Translations under genes and position numbers: made by a program
In this document: positions 43,437-51,594 of the stretch, piece after piece
Position numbering within the stretch: the stretch's first letter is position 1
Layout: every line of letters starts with the position of its first letter
The notes under the pieces: model-generated
Told to the model about the DNA's origin: nothing
Databases searched by the model: none
Seen by the model: only the letters and a program-made list of their open reading frames with translations
NCBI RefSeq assembly: GCF_036010325.1
Contig: NZ_CP108549.1
Location: forward strand, 1,798,001-1,862,000
Length of the DNA: 64,000 nt
Reading direction: 5' to 3'
Source of the DNA: Streptomyces sp. NBC_01210
GTDB taxonomy: Bacteria; Actinomycetota; Actinomycetes; Streptomycetales; Streptomycetaceae

Positions 43437-44123
43437 TCACGGTGCGCCCGCGCCGCCTCCGACGACCGCGGCCCCGCCACCGCCGTTCTCGCGCGGCGCC
43501 AGCGAGCCGAAGTCCCCGGTGTCACCGAGGCGCAGAAGAAACGGGCGAGTGCGGGTGTAACGGATCGCCGTCACGGAACACGGCTCCACATGGATCCGCT
43601 GGAAAAGATCGAGATGCATACCAAGGGCATCGGCCACCAGGGACTTGATGAGGTCTCCGTGCGAGCACATCACATAGGCAGCGTCCTCGCCGTGCGCGGC
43701 GTCGACACGCGCGTTCCAGTCGCGTACGGCGTCGACGGCACGCGCCTGCATGTCCCGCATCGACTCGCCGCCCGGGAACGCCGCCGCGGACGGATGCTGC
43801 TGCACGACCTCCATCAGCGGCTCGTCGGCGAGCTCCGCGAGCTTGCGCCCGGACCAGTCGCCGTAGTGGCACTCGCCGATCCGTTCGTCGGTGTGCAGCT
43901 CAAGACCTGGCCGGGCGTCCAGCAGCGGTCGCAGCGTCTGCAGGCAGCGCTCCAGCGGGCTGGAGACGGCCGCGGCGAGCGGCACGGCGGCGAGTCGCTC
44001 CGGCAGCGCGGCTGCCTGCGCCGCACCGCGCTCGTCGAGGGAGACGCCCGGCGTCCAGCCTGCGAGCACCCCCGCGGTGTTGGCGGTGGAGCGTCCGTGG
44101 CGTACGAGGATCAGCGTGGCCAT
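43437..44123 (-). CDS. histidine phosphatase family protein
   Basis: This is a phosphoglycerate-mutase-like phosphatase of 228 residues. The phospho-accepting His is in LILVRHGRSTANTAG, and a second catalytic His lies in VMCSHGDLIKSLVADAL. Conserved Arg and Glu are in SSPLERCLQT and IGECHYGDWSG. The last roughly 25 residues are Gly/Ala-rich. The family member beside DUF3090 and mshC is conserved in actinobacteria, but its substrate is unknown. The start is ATG 44123; the open frame upstream runs into the corA promoter region. It is divergent from corA across 59 bp. Confidence 0.88.
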   Translation of the reverse strand: MATLILVRHGRSTANTAGVLAGWTPGVSLDERGAAQAAALPERLAAVPLAAAVSSPLERCLQTLRPLLDARPGLELHTDERIGECHYGDWSGRKLAELADEPLMEVVQQHPSAAAFPGGESMRDMQARAVDAVRDWNARVDAAHGEDAAYVMCSHGDLIKSLVADALGMHLDLFQRIHVEPCSVTAIRYTRTRPFLLRLGDTGDFGSLAPRENGGGGAAVVGGGAGAP

Positions 44124-44182
44124 GCCCGTCAGCCTAGGCGGCCCGGCGCCCGGGGGTGCGTCCGGGCCGCAGGCAGGGAAGA

Positions 44183-45175
44183 ATGCACGCCGTGATCGTG
44201 GACTGTGCCATCTACCGCGACGGGCGCCGAACGAAGGGCCCGCCCGACCTTTCCGATGCTCTGGCCGAGGCACGGGCCACCGGCGACGCCTTTCTGTGGA
44301 TCGGGCTCTACGAACCGACCGAGAAGGAGTTCGCCCACGTCTCGGCGGAGTTCGGGCTGCATCCGCTGGCGGTGGAGGACGCGCTCAACGCTCATCAGCG
44401 CCCCAAGCTCGAGGTGTACGACGATTCGCTGTTCATGGTTCTCAAGCCGGTGGTGTACGAGCCGAAGAGCGACGCCGTCTCCACCGACGAGCTGATGGTC
44501 TTCATCGGCGACTCGTTCGTGGTGACGGTGCGGCACGGTGAGAGCTCGCCGTTGCACGCCGTACGGCAGCGTCTGGAGGCCGATCCCGAGGTTCTCAAGC
44601 ACGGCCCGACGGCGGTGCTGTACGCGATCAGTGACGCGGTCGTCGACCATTACATCGATGTCGTCGGTGAGCTCCAGGTGGACCTGGAGGAGTTGGAGAC
44701 CGAAGTCTTCGCACCCGTCGGCGGCGCCACGCGCAACAGCGCGGTACGGATCTACACCTTCAAGCGGCAGGTGCTGGAGTTCCGCCGCGCCGCCGCGCCG
44801 CTGGTGGCTCCGATATCCCGTCTTGCGAGCGCGGGCGTGCCGTTCGTCCATCAGCACTCACAGCCCTTCTTCCGGGACGTCAGCGACCATCTGACCCGAG
44901 TGAACGAGCAGGTGGATGGGTTGGACCGGCTGCTGTCGGACGTCCTGTCCGCCCATCTCGCGCAGATGGGCGTGCGGCAGAACGACGATATGCGCAAGAT
45001 CTCGGCGTGGGCGGCCATGGTCGCAGTTCCCACGATGGTCGCGGGCATCTACGGCATGAATTTCGAGCACATGCCGGAGCTGCGGTTGGTGTGGGCGTAT
45101 CCGGCGGTGCTGCTGTTCATGGCCGGGGCGGTGTACGGGCTGTTCAAGCTGTTCAAGCGTCGCGGCTGGCTGTAA
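44183..45175 (+). CDS. corA: CorA-family magnesium/cobalt transporter
   Basis: This is a pentameric inner-membrane divalent cation channel. The 330-residue protein has a large cytoplasmic domain (ALAEARATGDAFLWIGLYEPT...), long stalk helices (FRDVSDHLTRVNEQVDGLDRLL) and two C-terminal membrane helices. The first helix ends with the ion-selectivity motif YGMNFEHMPEL. A short positively charged tail (KLFKRRGWL) follows. The start is ATG 44183 after CAGGGAAG. It converges with the ferritin-like gene, with 18 nt between stop codons. The choice between Mg and Co/Ni transport cannot be made from sequence alone. Confidence 0.93.
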   Translation: MHAVIVDCAIYRDGRRTKGPPDLSDALAEARATGDAFLWIGLYEPTEKEFAHVSAEFGLHPLAVEDALNAHQRPKLEVYDDSLFMVLKPVVYEPKSDAVSTDELMVFIGDSFVVTVRHGESSPLHAVRQRLEADPEVLKHGPTAVLYAISDAVVDHYIDVVGELQVDLEELETEVFAPVGGATRNSAVRIYTFKRQVLEFRRAAAPLVAPISRLASAGVPFVHQHSQPFFRDVSDHLTRVNEQVDGLDRLLSDVLSAHLAQMGVRQNDDMRKISAWAAMVAVPTMVAGIYGMNFEHMPELRLVWAYPAVLLFMAGAVYGLFKLFKRRGWL

Positions 45176-45193
45176 TGCTCTGCGGCTGGGGCG

Positions 45194-45979
45194 CTAGAAG
45201 GCGGGCGCAGCGGTGGGCGGTCCGTCGAGTGCGCCGCGACGCTGCGGCATCTTCAGGCTGACCATCCGGTGCCAGCCGCCGAGCCTCTCGTACGCGTACA
45301 TGGCGTGGATGCCCGCGGCCAGCGCGGCCGACTTGGCATGGGGCCAGTGCAGCAGACGTCCCATATGGCCCATCACGGCAAGACTGACATCGCGGTAGAC
45401 CTTGATCTCGGCGAGGGCGCTCTCGCGCAGCACCCCCTGGATCGTACGGCCGTGTCCCTCGGCGGCGAGGCGGAGCAACTCCTCGTGGCAGTACGCCAGA
45501 TGGTTGTCCTCGTCGTCGCAGATCATTCTGATCGCCCTGCCGAGTTCGGGGTGATCGCCGAAGTACCTCACCAGCATGACCATCTGGTCGGCGGCCCGCT
45601 GTTCGGTGACCCTGCTGTGCGAGAGATAGACGACGATGTCCTGTTCGCTCAGCGGCTCTTCGCGGCGCAGCTTCGCGTGGGTGAGGCCGACGCCCCGCTT
45701 CTCGAGCAGCATCGTGTAGTCGGTCTCGGGCGGGACGTCGACCGGAGCGAGCTCCCGCTTCCTGAGCAGGGCATGGAACAGCCTGCCGTGCTTGTCCTCG
45801 TCGGCGCCGTGCCGGGTGATCTTGGGCGCGAGGCCCCGCATGCTCGCGGGCACCAGGGCGGCGATACGGCCGTTCTCCCAGCCGCCCTGTGCCTCACCGC
45901 TGGCGGCGATCGAGCAGAAGAGCTGGAAGGCATCATCGTCGTCGATGATTTCCTGGAAGAGACTTCGCGCCGAGAGCAT
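45194..45979 (-). CDS. ferritin-like diiron-fold protein
   Basis: This 261-residue protein has the ferritin-like four-helix pattern of metal ligands: an Asp/Glu-His motif in GADEDKHGRLFHALL, a Glu in VTEQRAADQM, and a second cluster, CDDEDNHLAYCHEELL. It is probably a diiron oxidase or hydroxylase-type enzyme rather than an iron-storage ferritin. The substrate is unknown. I chose ATG 45979 because GGAGGTGGAAGTG lies directly before it; the frame is open for another 26 codons upstream. It converges on corA. Confidence 0.75.
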   Translation of the reverse strand: MLSARSLFQEIIDDDDAFQLFCSIAASGEAQGGWENGRIAALVPASMRGLAPKITRHGADEDKHGRLFHALLRKRELAPVDVPPETDYTMLLEKRGVGLTHAKLRREEPLSEQDIVVYLSHSRVTEQRAADQMVMLVRYFGDHPELGRAIRMICDDEDNHLAYCHEELLRLAAEGHGRTIQGVLRESALAEIKVYRDVSLAVMGHMGRLLHWPHAKSAALAAGIHAMYAYERLGGWHRMVSLKMPQRRGALDGPPTAAPAF

Positions 45980-46133
45980 CACTTCCACCTCCGTGAGAGC
46001 GTCCGCAAAGAACAAGTCAAATGCGGCGCGGGAGGCGAGGCAACAGGTGAGCGGCACAACTGCGCCGAACGGTGGACGACAGGGAACCGCACGGCAGTAA
46101 CCAGGACCGGCTTTCGCACGTTGTGCTGCGTGA

Positions 46134-46174
46134 CGGCCGTGGCGGGGAGACCCCCCGAGCCCCCACCACGGCCG
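46134..46174. terminator. terminator after the LLM oxidoreductase
   Basis: CGGCCGTGG (46134-46142) pairs with CCACGGCCG (46166-46174), with an inner GGGG/CCCC stem. It lies about 57 bp past the stop codon of the minus-strand gene. Confidence 0.7.
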
Positions 46175-46230
46175 CAGACCTCTCCACTTACGTACGAGCG
46201 TCGCTCACCCGATTTGCCTGCGCACATTCC

Positions 46231-47280
46231 TCACGCGAGGCCGGCGCGCTCCAGGGCCTCGGTGCCCGCCCGCAGTGCCGTGATCCGCTCGTCGAGCGTG
46301 AAGCCGGCCGGAGCGAGGGTCAGCGTGGTGACACCGGCATCGGCGTACGCCTGCATCCGCTCGGCGATCCGGTCCACGGAGCCCAGCAGCGTCGTCTGGT
46401 CGATCAGCTGGTGGGGGACGGCCGCGGCCGCGCCCTGCTTGTCGCCAGCCAGGTACTTGTCCTGGATCTCGGCGGCTTCCTTCTCGTAACCCATACGCTG
46501 CGCAAGCTGGTTGTAGAAGTTCTGCTTGCGGCTGCCCATGCCGCCGACGTACAGCGCGGTGTACGGACGGAACATGTCGGCCAGTCCGGCGACGTCGTCG
46601 CCGATCGCGAGCGGCAGCGTCGGACAGACGTCAAAGCCTTCCATGGTCTTTCCGGCCTTCTCGCGGCCCGCGCGCAGGTACTTGAGCGCGGTGTCCTCGA
46701 GGTGGTCGGCGGACGGGAAGATCAGCAGGGCGCCGTCGGCGATCTCGCCGGTCTGCTCAAGGTTCTTGGGGCCGATCGCGGCGATGTAGAGCGGGATGTG
46801 CTCGCGCTCCGGGTGGACGGTGAGCTTGATCGGCTTGCCCGGACCGCCCGGCAGCGGGAGCGTCCAGTGCTCTCCCTCGTACGAGAGGCGCTCGCGGGAC
46901 ATCGCCTTGCGGACGATCTCGACGTACTCGCGGGTGCGGGAGAGCGGCTTGTCGAACTTGATGCCGTACCAGCCCTCGGAGACCTGCGGGCCGGAGACGC
47001 CGAGGCCGAGCCGGAAGCGGCCGCCGGAGAGCGAGTCGAGCGTGGCGGCCGTCATCGCGGTCATGGCCGGCTGGCGGGCCGGGATCTGCATGATCGCGGA
47101 GCCGACGTCGATGCGCTCGGTCTGGGCGGCGACCCAGGCGAGCACGGTAGGGGCGTCGGAGCCGTACGCCTCGGCTGCCCAGCAGACGTCGTAGCCGAGC
47201 TGGTCGGCCTCCTTGGCGACGGCGAGATTGTCTCCGTCCATCCCCGCGCCCCAGTAGCCGAGGTTGATGCCGAGCCGCAT
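46231..47280 (-). CDS. F420-dependent LLM-class oxidoreductase
   Basis: This is a luciferase-like TIM-barrel protein of 349 residues that probably uses coenzyme F420. Family features include MRLGINLGYWG, EADQLGYDVCWAAEAYGSDA, IPARQPAMTAMTAATLDSLSGGRFRLGLGVSGPQVSEGWYG and IAAIGPKNLEQTGEIADGALL. The substrate is not evident. The ATG follows GAGGGAGCGG. A perfect palindrome, TTACTGATCAGTAA, lies between the promoter and this start, pointing to control by a TetR-type repressor encoded elsewhere. Confidence 0.9.
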   Translation of the reverse strand: MRLGINLGYWGAGMDGDNLAVAKEADQLGYDVCWAAEAYGSDAPTVLAWVAAQTERIDVGSAIMQIPARQPAMTAMTAATLDSLSGGRFRLGLGVSGPQVSEGWYGIKFDKPLSRTREYVEIVRKAMSRERLSYEGEHWTLPLPGGPGKPIKLTVHPEREHIPLYIAAIGPKNLEQTGEIADGALLIFPSADHLEDTALKYLRAGREKAGKTMEGFDVCPTLPLAIGDDVAGLADMFRPYTALYVGGMGSRKQNFYNQLAQRMGYEKEAAEIQDKYLAGDKQGAAAAVPHQLIDQTTLLGSVDRIAERMQAYADAGVTTLTLAPAGFTLDERITALRAGTEALERAGLA

Positions 47281-47292
47281 AACCGCTCCCTC

Positions 47293-47353
47293 TTACTGAT
47301 CAGTAACGTCCCTGTTCCGGGGGACTCTAGCGCGGGTTCACAGGATCCGTCAG
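47293..47353 (-). promoter_or_regulatory. promoter with a TetR-type operator
   Basis: On the minus strand, CTGACG and TAGAGT (47329-47324) form a -35/-10 pair with 18-bp spacing. The perfect 14-bp palindrome TTACTGATCAGTAA (47293-47306) lies just downstream, in the leader of the LLM oxidoreductase gene, where a bound repressor would block elongation. Confidence 0.6.
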
Positions 47354-47411
47354 GGGGAGGTTGTCCACAGGCTCTCTCCGGGTGGGCGCCTGGCCAGTAA
47401 TCTCAGCGCCC

Positions 47412-48395
47412 ATGGAGCAGAGGCATCTCGGCCGTACCGGCCTGCGCGTGTCCCGGATCGGGCTCGGCACCCTTACCTGGGGTCGCGACACCGATGAGCA
47501 CGACGCTGCCGACCAGCTGAAAGTGTTCTGGGAGGCGGGCGGGACCCTGGTCGACACCGCGGATGTGTACGGCGGTGGAGATTCGGAGTATCTGCTCGGG
47601 CAGCTCGTCGAGCGGCTCGTACCTCGGCGGGAACTGGTCATCGCGACGAAGGCGGGCAGCGTGCCCGATCCGGACCGGCGCTTCGACGGCTCGCGGGGGC
47701 ATCTGCTGTCGGCGCTGGACGCCTCACTGGAGCGGCTGGGTACGGACTACGTCGACGTCTGGCAGGTCCACGCCTTCGACCCGGAGACCCCGCTGGAGGA
47801 GACACTCCAGGCGCTGGACATCGCGGTCGGCAGCGGGCGCGCGCGGTACGCGGGGGTGTCGAACTTCTGCGGCTGGCAGCTGGCGAAGGCGGCGACCTGG
47901 CAGCTGGCCTCGCCGGGAGTGCGGACACGGCTGGCCAGTACGCAGATGGAGTACTCGCTGCTGCAGCGCGGGGTGGAGCGGGAGGTGCTGCCGGCCGCTC
48001 TCGACCTTGGGGTCGGGCTGCTGCCGTCGTCGCCGCTGGGGCGCGGGGTGCTGACGGGTAAGTACCGGCATGCCACTCCGGTTGATTCGCGGGGTGCTTC
48101 GGAGCAGATGGCGCCGTTCGTGGAGCCGTATCTCGACGAGGCGGCGAGCCGGATCGTGGACGCGGTGGCGACGGCGGCTGACGGGCTCGCCGCGACGGCG
48201 CTGCAGGTGGCGCTGGCATGGGTGCGGGACCGGCCGGGTGTGGTGGCCCCGATCGTCGGCGCACGCAACGCACAGCAGCTCACGGCGGCATTGTCAGTGG
48301 AGGCCCTTAGTCTTCCTGACGAGATCTGCCAGGCGCTCGACGATGTGTCGGCGCCCGTGCACCGCTATCCCGACCAGGACTGGAGCACGCTGTGA
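47412..48395 (+). CDS. aldo/keto reductase
   Basis: This is an NADPH-dependent aldo/keto reductase of 327 residues. It has the (beta/alpha)8 signature regions: RTGLRVSRIGLGTLTWG, the catalytic Asp and Tyr in LVDTADVYGGGDSEYLLG, the Lys in VIATKAG, and the His in DVWQVHAFDPETPLEETL. The C-terminal NADP site is AIVGARNAQQL-like (VVAPIVGARNAQQLTAAL). The ATG at 47412 has no strong ribosome site. Its TGA overlaps the GTG of the next gene (GTGA), so the two genes are translationally coupled. The substrate is unknown. Confidence 0.92.
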   Translation: MEQRHLGRTGLRVSRIGLGTLTWGRDTDEHDAADQLKVFWEAGGTLVDTADVYGGGDSEYLLGQLVERLVPRRELVIATKAGSVPDPDRRFDGSRGHLLSALDASLERLGTDYVDVWQVHAFDPETPLEETLQALDIAVGSGRARYAGVSNFCGWQLAKAATWQLASPGVRTRLASTQMEYSLLQRGVEREVLPAALDLGVGLLPSSPLGRGVLTGKYRHATPVDSRGASEQMAPFVEPYLDEAASRIVDAVATAADGLAATALQVALAWVRDRPGVVAPIVGARNAQQLTAALSVEALSLPDEICQALDDVSAPVHRYPDQDWSTL

Positions 48396-50545
48396 CTGTG
48401 CCTTCCCGGGGGACGCCCCCCGGACCCCCGGACGAGGGCCGCGACGCCGCGGACGAGACCGCGGACGAGGCCGCCGACCCGGCATCGGGCACCGCCGAGG
48501 CGGACGCACCCGAGGCGGACGCACCCGAGGGGGACAAGCCGGAAGCCGGCACATCGGAGGCCGAGAAGACAGCGGCCGAGAAGGCGACCGAGCTGTCCGA
48601 GGCCGAGGCGGAGCTGGTCGCGCAGCGGGAGTTGCGGGCCCGGATCGAGCAGCGGAAGGCCGAGAAGGCGGGGCCCATCGAGAGCGGCACCAAGCTGAGC
48701 GGCACGGCCGCCGATCTGCTCGCGGCGGTGCGGGCCGTGGAGAGCGGCGAGAAGGCCGACACCGCGTTCTTCGACTCCCCCGCGCCCGCCCCCAGACGTG
48801 CCGCACCGACCGCGGAGCCCGTACGACACCGGGTTCCGCAGCCGGTGCAGGCACCGCGGGCCACGGCGCCGGAGACCGTGACGACGGTGCAGACCGTGCT
48901 CGCCGAGGGCGGCGCACCCGAGGCGCTGGCGGCGCAGGTCGCGCGGGTGCTCGGCGAGCAGGCCGCGGATGTGCTGCGCGAGGATCCGTGGCGGCTGCTG
49001 TCCGTCCCCGGCGTCCGGCCGGAGCAGGCCGACGGCTTCGCCCGGGCGCTTCTCGGTGCTGAGTGCGGCCCTGGTGACGAGCGCCGGGCGGCGGCACTCG
49101 TCGCCTGGGAGCTGGAGCGCGCGGCGCTGCAGGGCCACACCGCGTTGGAGTCCTCGGCCGTACGCGCGGCGCTGGCAGAACGGTCGGTGCCCGATCCTGG
49201 CGAAGCGCTGCAGCAGGCAATCGCCGAAGGTGCCGTGCTGGTGTTCCAGGACGGTGTGGAGGAGACCGAGCAGGCCGCGGACGGGGAGGAGTCCGAGCAG
49301 CCGGCTGTGCCGGTGCTGCTGGGGCTCGACCGGTACGCACTCGCCGAGGAGAGTCTCGCGGACGGCCTGGCGCGGCTTGCCAAGGCCGGTGCGGACGCCA
49401 GGTGGGATGCCGCGGATCCCACCGAGCTGATCCCTGCGGTCGCCGCGAGCGGTCTGGTTTTGCACACGGGCGGGGAGGCGGCGCGGGCCGAGCCGGTCGC
49501 GGTGGCCGAGGCCGCCCGTGCGCTCGGACTGCGCGCGGTCGTCGCGGTCCACAGCGAGAACGGCAGCCGGCGGCTCGGCCCTGCGGCGGTCACTGTCTCC
49601 GGGCTGCTGTCCGGTGCGGAGGGTCCCGGCAGGGACGAGGACGGGGCATTCGCACTCGATCTCCTGGTCGTGCTGGACGCAGCGCAGTTGGACGTGGAGT
49701 CCGCGGCGATGCTGGTGGAGTCGATGCCGGACGGCAGCCGACTGGTGCTCAGCGGCGATCCCGGTGTGCTCTGCTCGGCGGGCGCGGGCCGGGTGTTCGC
49801 GGATGTGCTGGCGGCCAGGGTGTGCCCGCAGATCGCCTCGCGGACGCCGGACCCCGGACCGATCGGAGAGCTTGTCTCGGGCGTCGGCATCGGCGAGCTG
49901 AACCAGGTGGCGGCGCCCGGCAAAGAGGTCGTCATCGTCCCGGTGCGTGACGCGGGCGAGGCGGTCCACCGTACGGTGCAGCTCGTCGCGGACTCGGTGC
50001 CGCGGGCCATCGGAGTGCCGACCGAGCAGACCCAGGTGATCACGGTGGGACACGGCGGCTCCGCCGGGACCCGCGCGCTCAACGCCGCGCTCAAGGAGCG
50101 GCTGAACGCTGGTCCGGGCCGGTTCGGCGGCTTCGACCCGGGCGACCGGGTCGCCTACACACCCGCTCTCGGCCGGACACTCACCGGCACGGTCGTCTCG
50201 GCGGACGCTGCGGGCCTGCATCTCGACTGCGACGGCACGCCTGTCGTCGTACCGAAGGAGCGGGTCGAATCGGCGGTGCGCCACGGCTGGGCGCTGACGG
50301 CGCACCAGGCCGCGGGGATGCGCTGGCCCGCGGCTGTCGTGGTACTGCCGGGCGACGCGGCGCAAGGGCTGAGCCGACCGTGGGTGTATACCGCGTTCAG
50401 CCGCGCCGAGCGACATCTGTCCGTGGTGCACGGCGTGGATCAGGCGCTGCCGCGCGCGGTGGCGGAGGTGGCGTCCCAGCACCGCACGACGCGGCTGCGG
50501 ACGCTGCTCGAGGAGCTGCTCGCGACGCCGACGCCGACGTCGTAG
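48392..50545 (+). CDS. RecD2-like helix-hairpin-helix protein with decayed helicase motifs
   Basis: This 717-residue protein has an acidic, disordered N-terminus (about residues 1-60), then helix-hairpin-helix elements (LREDPWRLLSVPGVRPEQADGFARALLG) and a RecD2-like core. Its motifs are altered. The Walker A position reads GLVLHTGGEAARA with no Gly-Lys-Thr, and Walker B reads LLVVLDAAQLD instead of Asp-Glu-Ala. Motif III reads LVLSGDPGVLCSAGAG without the Gln. The C-terminal UvrD-like part is kept (ALTAHQAAGMRWPAAVVVLPG and WVYTAFSRAERHL). It is therefore unlikely to hydrolyse ATP in the usual way and may bind DNA as a scaffold. It overlaps the aldo/keto reductase gene by 4 nt and ends at a large hairpin. 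Confidence 0.82.
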   Translation: MTVPSRGTPPGPPDEGRDAADETADEAADPASGTAEADAPEADAPEGDKPEAGTSEAEKTAAEKATELSEAEAELVAQRELRARIEQRKAEKAGPIESGTKLSGTAADLLAAVRAVESGEKADTAFFDSPAPAPRRAAPTAEPVRHRVPQPVQAPRATAPETVTTVQTVLAEGGAPEALAAQVARVLGEQAADVLREDPWRLLSVPGVRPEQADGFARALLGAECGPGDERRAAALVAWELERAALQGHTALESSAVRAALAERSVPDPGEALQQAIAEGAVLVFQDGVEETEQAADGEESEQPAVPVLLGLDRYALAEESLADGLARLAKAGADARWDAADPTELIPAVAASGLVLHTGGEAARAEPVAVAEAARALGLRAVVAVHSENGSRRLGPAAVTVSGLLSGAEGPGRDEDGAFALDLLVVLDAAQLDVESAAMLVESMPDGSRLVLSGDPGVLCSAGAGRVFADVLAARVCPQIASRTPDPGPIGELVSGVGIGELNQVAAPGKEVVIVPVRDAGEAVHRTVQLVADSVPRAIGVPTEQTQVITVGHGGSAGTRALNAALKERLNAGPGRFGGFDPGDRVAYTPALGRTLTGTVVSADAAGLHLDCDGTPVVVPKERVESAVRHGWALTAHQAAGMRWPAAVVVLPGDAAQGLSRPWVYTAFSRAERHLSVVHGVDQALPRAVAEVASQHRTTRLRTLLEELLATPTPTS

Positions 50546-50608
50546 CTCGTGCGACAGCCCGGGCCCGCCTCCTGGACGGGGCGGGACCCGGGCTGCGGGT
50601 CGCACGAG
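50546..50608. terminator. large bidirectional hairpin terminator
   Basis: CTCGTGCGAC and GTCGCACGAG pair at the outside, and inner AGCCCGGGCCCGCC-type arms pair across a 10-nt loop. It lies between the convergent RecD2-like gene and the acidic-protein gene. Confidence 0.85.
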
Positions 50609-50617
50609 GCAGTGTGG

Positions 50618-51280
50618 TCAGGACTCCACTTCGTCGAGGTCGTCCAGCTCCTCGGCCAGCTCGTCCTCGTCGAAGACCGAGCTGACGTCGAAGCGGCAGA
50701 CGACCCGCTGCGGATCCGCCTGGTCGAAGGGGGTGCTCAGCCATTCGCCCGGTTCGGGAGCATCGTCCGAGGCCGACACCCACAGCGTGGAGTCGCCCTC
50801 CTCCAGACCGAACTCCTTGTGCCGGGAAGCGATTTCATCCGGTTCGTACTCACCGAAGAGCACGCCGAGTGCCGCATGCACGCTCGTGCCGACCACCGGG
50901 GCGTTCTCCGGCCCCCGGTCGTCATCGGGGTCCAGGTCGGCGAGGCGCTGCGCCTGTGAAAGCAGTCGCTGGGGCTCCACCACCGCATAGTCGCGGCGGA
51001 TCAGCACGCTCAGCGCGCTCGGCTCCTCGGGACCCGCGTACGGCGGAAGTGAATCGTCCGCGCCCGGGATCTCGAACGGCGTCACCTCGTCATAACGGTC
51101 GTAGAGCCGCTCGTCGTACGCCTCCGCCGCCGCGGCAAGGACATTGAACGCGTCATAGACGGCCGGGTCGTCCTCGCCCGTGCGGTTTTCGACCGCCTCG
51201 AGGTGACGGTCCAGTGCGGCTTTGACCGCCTCGGCGGCGGCACGTACCTCGGCAGCGGTGGGCTGCGCAGCATCAGACAT
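50618..51280 (-). CDS. acidic conserved hypothetical protein
   Basis: This 220-residue acidic cytosolic protein is of unknown function. It is rich in Asp and Glu, with an N-terminal helical region (AAEVRAAAEAVKAALDRHLEAVENRTGEDDPAVYDAFNVLAAAAEAYDE) and a C-terminal acidic helix (FDEDELAEELDDLDEVES). I recognise no domain, though it looks like a conserved Streptomyces protein. The ATG at 51280 lies 7 nt after TAGCGT on the same strand and has no ribosome site, suggesting a leaderless mRNA. It is divergent from the DUF5703 gene across only 47 bp. Confidence 0.72.
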   Translation of the reverse strand: MSDAAQPTAAEVRAAAEAVKAALDRHLEAVENRTGEDDPAVYDAFNVLAAAAEAYDERLYDRYDEVTPFEIPGADDSLPPYAGPEEPSALSVLIRRDYAVVEPQRLLSQAQRLADLDPDDDRGPENAPVVGTSVHAALGVLFGEYEPDEIASRHKEFGLEEGDSTLWVSASDDAPEPGEWLSTPFDQADPQRVVCRFDVSSVFDEDELAEELDDLDEVES

Positions 51281-51287
51281 AGTGCAG

Positions 51288-51293
51288 ACGCTA
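51288..51293 (-). promoter_or_regulatory. leaderless promoter -10 box of the acidic-protein gene
   Basis: TAGCGT on the minus strand is followed by 7 nt and the ATG at 51280. It lies inside a 47-bp divergent interval. Confidence 0.5.
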
Positions 51294-51327
51294 TCCGTAC
51301 CTGGGCTCTGCCCGCACAATAGATGCG

Positions 51328-51516
51328 ATGCCGGAATACGAATTTGTCGACGTGTATGTACCGCGCGGGGTGTCCCGCAAGGAAGCGACCCGTCTACTGA
51401 CCGACCATGCCGAGTACGGACACTGGGAGTTGGACCGACTGAGTCTGCACCGGGACGGCAGCCGTAGGGTGCGGCTGCGTCGGCGCATCATTCGTCAGGT
51501 GCGCGCCACCTGGTGA
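51328..51516 (+). CDS. DUF5703-family small protein
   Basis: This 62-residue basic protein is of unknown function. It reads MPEYEFVDVYVPRGVSRKEA, then TRLLTDHAEYGHWELDRLSL and a very Arg-rich end (RRVRLRRRIIRQVRATW). It matches the DUF5703 family of small actinobacterial proteins, as I recall it. The basic tail suggests nucleic-acid or membrane contact. No ribosome site precedes the ATG, which is only 47 bp from the divergent start of the acidic-protein gene. A hairpin with a T-run follows. Confidence 0.82.
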   Translation: MPEYEFVDVYVPRGVSRKEATRLLTDHAEYGHWELDRLSLHRDGSRRVRLRRRIIRQVRATW

Positions 51517-51526
51517 GCGAATAAGG

Positions 51527-51560
51527 CGGAGCGGGCCCCGCCTGCGCGGGGCCCGCTCCG
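51527..51560. terminator. intrinsic terminator after the DUF5703 gene
   Basis: A perfect 14-bp stem (CGGAGCGGGCCCCG) with a 6-nt loop is followed by TTTT. It also faces the end of the converging chaplin gene. Confidence 0.9.
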
Positions 51561-51594
51561 TTTTCATGCCATTTATACCGATACGGCCGCTTGA

